A stretch of 9,483 nt of DNA from Acidobacteria bacterium UBA6911 (GTDB taxonomy: Bacteria; Acidobacteriota; UBA6911), in NCBI GenBank assembly GCA_002451015.1, contig DKBB01000372.1, forward strand, positions 1 through 9,483, given 5' to 3'. Shown here in pieces: positions 7,719 to 9,483 of this stretch (position 1 is the first letter of the stretch; each line of letters opens with the position of its first letter). Made by a program: the position numbers and the translations under genes. The notes under the pieces are model-generated. The model saw only the letters and a list, made by a program, of their open reading frames with translations. It was not told where the DNA came from and did not search any database.

Positions 7719-7768
7719 AGCGGCATCCTTCTCTGTCCCATGCAAGGGGCTAGAGATCGGATGCCGCT
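7719..7768. repeat. Fifty-nt imperfect hairpin
   Basis: AGCGGCATCC (7719-7728) pairs perfectly with GGATGCCGCT (7759-7768). Inside, TCTCT (7730-7734) pairs with AGAGA (7752-7756), and CCC (7737-7739) can pair with GGG (7746-7748) around an ATGCAA loop. The result is a three-tier stem with small internal loops. On the plus strand a moderately T-rich stretch follows, but no plus-strand gene ends here; on the minus strand no T-run follows. It could be a structured transcript end or a palindromic repeat element. Confidence 0.5.
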
Positions 7769-7843
7769 TTATGTCTTTATGCTTTCAGATAGGTCTAACT
7801 TTTAAAATCGAAGCCTGGATTTCATACAACCAAGACGCTTCAA

Positions 7844-8029
7844 CTAAAGTTTATTAGGCTTACAAAGATATTCAGCGGAATCGGCGGTGCGCCCGCAATT
7901 CTTACATACATATCTTGCGTCCTTCACCCGTTCTTTATAATCCTCAAAATTACTCTCGATATAGCCCATGTTTACCAGATAGCACAGGTGTTCATCATGC
8001 ATGGGATGCGGCATATCGGGTTTTTTCAT
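7844..8029 (-). CDS. 61-aa putative zinc-binding hypothetical protein
   Basis: I choose the ATG at 8029 because AGGAG lies seven nt before it; a GTG at 8035 is in frame but sits directly against that site. The product is small, soluble and charged, without a signal peptide. The N-terminus is His-rich (His8, His11, His14) and followed by Cys16. The middle LCYLVNMGYIESNFEDY (15-31) looks helical. The C-terminus contains YVCKNCGRTA (40-49) and LCKP (55-58), giving Cys42-x2-Cys45 and Cys56, a zinc-ribbon-like knuckle that Cys16 or a His could complete. From memory this resembles short uncharacterised proteins in anaerobic deltaproteobacteria; function unknown. It appears monocistronic, with inverted repeats upstream and a hairpin about 75 nt downstream. 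Confidence 0.75.
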   Translation of the reverse strand: MKKPDMPHPMHDEHLCYLVNMGYIESNFEDYKERVKDARYVCKNCGRTADSAEYLCKPNKL

Positions 8030-8045
8030 ATTCACTCTCCTTTTT

Positions 8046-8122
8046 ATCCCTATTGAAAGATGAATTACTGCCGGTCCTCATAGATATTGATACAACAACC
8101 GTTTGTCCGCTGCAATAGGGAT
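8046..8122. repeat. Spaced 10-bp inverted repeat upstream of the 61-aa gene
   Basis: ATCCCTATTG (8046-8055) is matched exactly by its reverse complement CAATAGGGAT (8113-8122), 57 bp apart. The inner copy lies just 5' of the 61-aa gene's ribosome-binding site, so the pair brackets its probable promoter or leader. It could be a two-site operator, a long stem in the leader, or remnant ends of a small element; the sequence does not decide. Confidence 0.4.
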
Positions 8123-8168
8123 TTCGCCCGGTCACCAGCTGCAAATTTCTATCCGGCGGCGAGAATGC

Positions 8169-8211
8169 GTTCGGCAAGGGAATGCTTTTACTGAATCTTA
8201 AGTTGCCGAAC
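8169..8211. repeat. Nine-bp inverted repeat with 25-nt spacer
   Basis: GTTCGGCAA (8169-8177) and TTGCCGAAC (8203-8211) are exact reverse complements. The spacer contains CTTAAG-like sequence but no long internal stem. No neighbouring gene on either strand explains it. Confidence 0.4.
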
Positions 8212-8237
8212 ATACCTGAAACAAGAGTTGCATAATA

Positions 8238-8284
8238 AGGCAGTCGGAGTGAAGAACTCCGACCGCAGGTCGGAGCTTCTGCCT
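8238..8284. repeat. Compound palindromic module with competing stems
   Basis: Three arms share the same core. GTCGGAGT (8243-8250) pairs with ACTCCGAC (8256-8263) around a 5-nt loop. Alternatively CTCCGACC (8257-8264) pairs with GGTCGGAG (8268-8275) around GCA. The two stems share the middle arm and exclude each other. An outer pair AGGCAG (8238-8243) / CTGCCT (8279-8284) can close the second form. GCTTCTGCCT (8275-8284) recurs as a direct repeat at 8303-8312. Confidence 0.5.
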
Positions 8285-8335
8285 AAGGAAAAAACCATGG
8301 GGGCTTCTGCCTCCAATCTCCCAACTGCCATGCAT

Positions 8336-8370
8336 CCCCAGCCTTTGGCTGGGGTGCCAGCCAAAGGCTG
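8336..8370. repeat. Overlapping hairpins CCCCAGCC/GGCTGGGG and CAGCCTTTGGCT/AGCCAAAGGCTG
   Basis: CCCCAGCC (8336-8343) pairs with GGCTGGGG (8347-8354) around TTT. The whole segment CAGCCTTTGGCT (8339-8350) also pairs perfectly over 12 bp with AGCCAAAGGCTG (8359-8370) around GGGGTGCC. The alternatives exclude each other. A T5 run begins 11 nt beyond on the plus strand, too far for a normal intrinsic terminator. Confidence 0.5.
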
Positions 8371-8450
8371 AGGCATTCGGCTTTTTCCCGAAATATCCGG
8401 TTGCATTCAGGACAGGTTAATCCGATGTTACGTTGCCCAGCAGCCTCGCA

Positions 8451-8476
8451 TGGCGCAGAGGGGGGAGATTCGAACC
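8451..8476 (-). other. tRNA 3'-end-like remnant (T-loop to CCA)
   Basis: Read on the minus strand, this begins GGTTCGAATC, the consensus T-loop, and ends CCTCTGCGCCA, which resembles the acceptor end plus CCA of a bacterial tRNA (serine-like CCTCTCCGCCA). It is not an intact tRNA. The five bases before TTCGAAT (GCCGG) pair poorly with the five after it (CTCCC), the distance to CCA is one base too long, and no GCAGAGG 5' acceptor arm occurs upstream. It may be an integration-site scar, a decayed tRNA, or chance. Confidence 0.35.
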
Positions 8477-8524
8477 GGCGATGTCCGACCCTGGGACCCC
8501 TGGCAAGTCAAACCGTTGATTAGA

Positions 8525-8986
8525 CTATTCCTCAGACAGGACGTTTTTTCTCAGTTGCTTCACAAGCATTCTTAAATATCGCAGGCTGGAAAGTACAAGT
8601 GCTAAACCGATTCCTGTATATAATATTGATAGATAGGATTTCGGTACGGGGGAATGACGGAGCAATACGCCTATCATAATCATAATCACGACGGTTACGT
8701 AACTCTTCCAAGTCATAAAAGAAAATAAGCACTTTTTGCCTTTCATGGGCAATATTCGTTTCAAATTTTTATCCACGACCCTGAGAAACCCGAAATGGTG
8801 TATGACTAAGGCAAGAGCAACTCCCGTGCAGACATAAATTAAAGAATAATTTCCCCGGGAAGCGCGTATCCAGTGAAATGAATACGTCAAAAGCATTGTT
8901 CCGACAACGATCCACAGGGCGCCTGCCAACAATAACAAAACAGGTTTTTCAACTGCTGGTTTGAATTTCTCTTTATTGGGTTTCAT
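8525..8986 (-). CDS. 153-aa four-helix membrane protein with internal duplication, function unknown
   Basis: I do not know a function for this protein. It has a basic N-terminus and four predicted membrane helices at about 16-36, 47-65, 95-109 and 119-135, with a basic Cys-containing loop (LKRILPMKGKKCLF, about 75-88) in the middle. The two helix pairs look homologous: YVCTGVALALV (51-61) and ILYTGIGLALV (121-131) align without gaps at an offset of 70, and both run on into a charged segment with Leu-Arg (68-69 and 138-139). This indicates a duplicated two-helix unit. HHFGFLR and the RHSPVPKSY loop are the most distinctive motifs. The ATG at 8986 lacks a clear Shine-Dalgarno sequence. No functional partner is adjacent; the nearest downstream item is the tRNA-like remnant. 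Confidence 0.72.
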   Translation of the reverse strand: MKPNKEKFKPAVEKPVLLLLAGALWIVVGTMLLTYSFHWIRASRGNYSLIYVCTGVALALVIHHFGFLRVVDKNLKRILPMKGKKCLFSFMTWKSYVTVVIMIMIGVLLRHSPVPKSYLSILYTGIGLALVLSSLRYLRMLVKQLRKNVLSEE

Positions 8987-9483
8987 CGAATACTTTCGCT
9001 CAACATGGTCCCTGCATCACTTGACCTGACGGAGGCTGTCATGTTCAGGAGTTATGGAAGAAATGTTTGCCTTTAAAGTCCCCCTTGTCGTATGGGCGAA
9101 GTGGGTCCAAATTACCTAGACGCCAGACATTTTCAGATATTTTCAATGGTCCGTGGCGGAAGTTGTTTGTCGTCTATTTCATTCACACAGTATTGTATAC
9201 CCAATTGTGTTGCGATCTTAATCTTTCCCCAAAGTTCCATCACCTCAAACCCCATTGCCAGACTTAAGGTAGCACGACCCAAGGATTGGCAGACTCGGAG
9301 TCGCTCGGATCTATGTGCTCAGTCGATTGCACCCATCTCCACTTTAGCGGCTTGAAGCGTTTAATCAGACCTGCCGGTCAGGCAGTCGGCAGTTTCCGCC
9401 TTCCCGGTCCGGCGGTAATTCCTTTTCCGACTCCATGGCTACCTCCGGTAACATGGGCTATGCCGTCTAGAAGTGGCTGCAGG
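8987..9483. other. Gene-poor right end of the window
   Basis: I see no convincing gene in these 497 bp. Plus-strand frames are short and rich in unlikely residue combinations. On the minus strand a frame ends at TGA 9133-9135 and is open for more than 60 codons upstream; from its only good ATG (9255) it encodes 40 aa beginning MGFEVMELWGKIKIATQLGI. Its composition is protein-like but it has no Shine-Dalgarno site. Small GC-rich palindromes (CTGCC/GGCAG, CCGCC/GGCGG) occur near 9370-9415. Confidence 0.5.

Larger units (their letters stand above)
7472..7843. other. Gene-poor gap between truncated hydrolase and 61-aa gene
   Basis: I see no coding sequence in this 372-bp stretch on either strand. 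It contains the possible promoter at 7583-7612, a 15-bp palindrome CGCCTGA-T-TCAGGCG at 7664-7678, and the long hairpin at 7719-7768. No T-run terminator is evident for either neighbouring gene. Confidence 0.6.
8036..8524. other. Non-coding region dense in inverted repeats
   Basis: I see no convincing gene in this 489-bp stretch. It holds a widely spaced 10-bp inverted pair (8046-8122), a 9-bp pair (8169-8211), two compact palindromic modules (8238-8284 and 8336-8370), and a tRNA 3'-end-like remnant (8451-8476). The short open frames here run through the repeats and have no protein-like composition. Confidence 0.6.

Noticed and set aside
8336..8390. Rho-independent terminator at the 12-bp hairpin followed by TTTTT
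   Set aside because: The T-run starts 11 nt beyond the stem and no plus-strand gene ends here; on the minus strand no T-run follows.
8188..8406. 72-codon minus-strand open frame across the palindromic modules
   Set aside because: It runs through inverted repeats, has no ribosome-binding site and no protein-like hydrophobic or domain pattern.
8036..8524. CRISPR array, because of the repeated palindromic elements
   Set aside because: The repeats differ from one another, are irregularly spaced and no spacer-repeat periodicity exists.
8451..8540. Intact tRNA (including selenocysteine tRNA, suggested by the nearby fdhE)
   Set aside because: No 5' acceptor arm, no clear D or anticodon arm, and the T-stem does not pair; only the 3' tail is tRNA-like.

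Overview
The window looks like chromosome from a mesophilic anaerobic or facultative Gram-negative bacterium of moderate GC, most likely a deltaproteobacterium in the broad sense (Desulfobacterota). This is inferred from three things: a formate dehydrogenase maturation gene (fdhE), a complete three-component heavy-metal efflux pump, which requires an outer membrane, and small hypothetical proteins whose style I associate with that group. No rRNA, complete tRNA, CRISPR array or intact mobile element is visible.

Layout. Positions 3-842 (+) hold the 3' part of fdhE; its frame is open at the window edge. It converges, with only 22 bp between stops, on a minus-strand operon covering about 865-7116. 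In transcription order the operon holds a 121-aa exported Cys-rich protein (7116-6751), a TolC-type outer-membrane factor (6625-5243), a membrane-fusion adaptor (5241-4021) and an RND/HME inner-membrane pump (3999-865). Spacing inside the efflux trio is 1 and 21 nt, each gene has a clear Shine-Dalgarno sequence, and the adaptor's lies inside the last codons of the outer-membrane gene. Together these build a CzcCBA/CusCBA-like trans-envelope channel. The small Cys-rich protein may be a periplasmic metal-handling accessory. No metal-sensing regulator is present, but an operator-like inverted repeat lies just before the 121-aa gene.

From 7196 to 9483 the character changes to sparse accessory sequence. 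A truncated alpha/beta-hydrolase-like gene (7471-7196) keeps only its signal peptide and first strands. A 61-aa putative zinc-binding protein (8029-7844) and a 153-aa four-helix membrane protein with an internal duplication (8986-8525) are the only other credible genes. The intergenic stretches are rich in inverted repeats: one 50-nt hairpin at 7719-7768 and a cluster at 8046-8370 in which neighbouring stems compete. A tRNA 3'-end-like remnant sits at 8451-8476. The last 500 bp hold no convincing gene.

I did not find a clearly new system. The observations most worth following are the Cys-rich leader gene of the efflux operon, the mixed metal-site signature of the pump, the inverted-repeat cluster beside a tRNA-like tail, and the duplicated small membrane protein.
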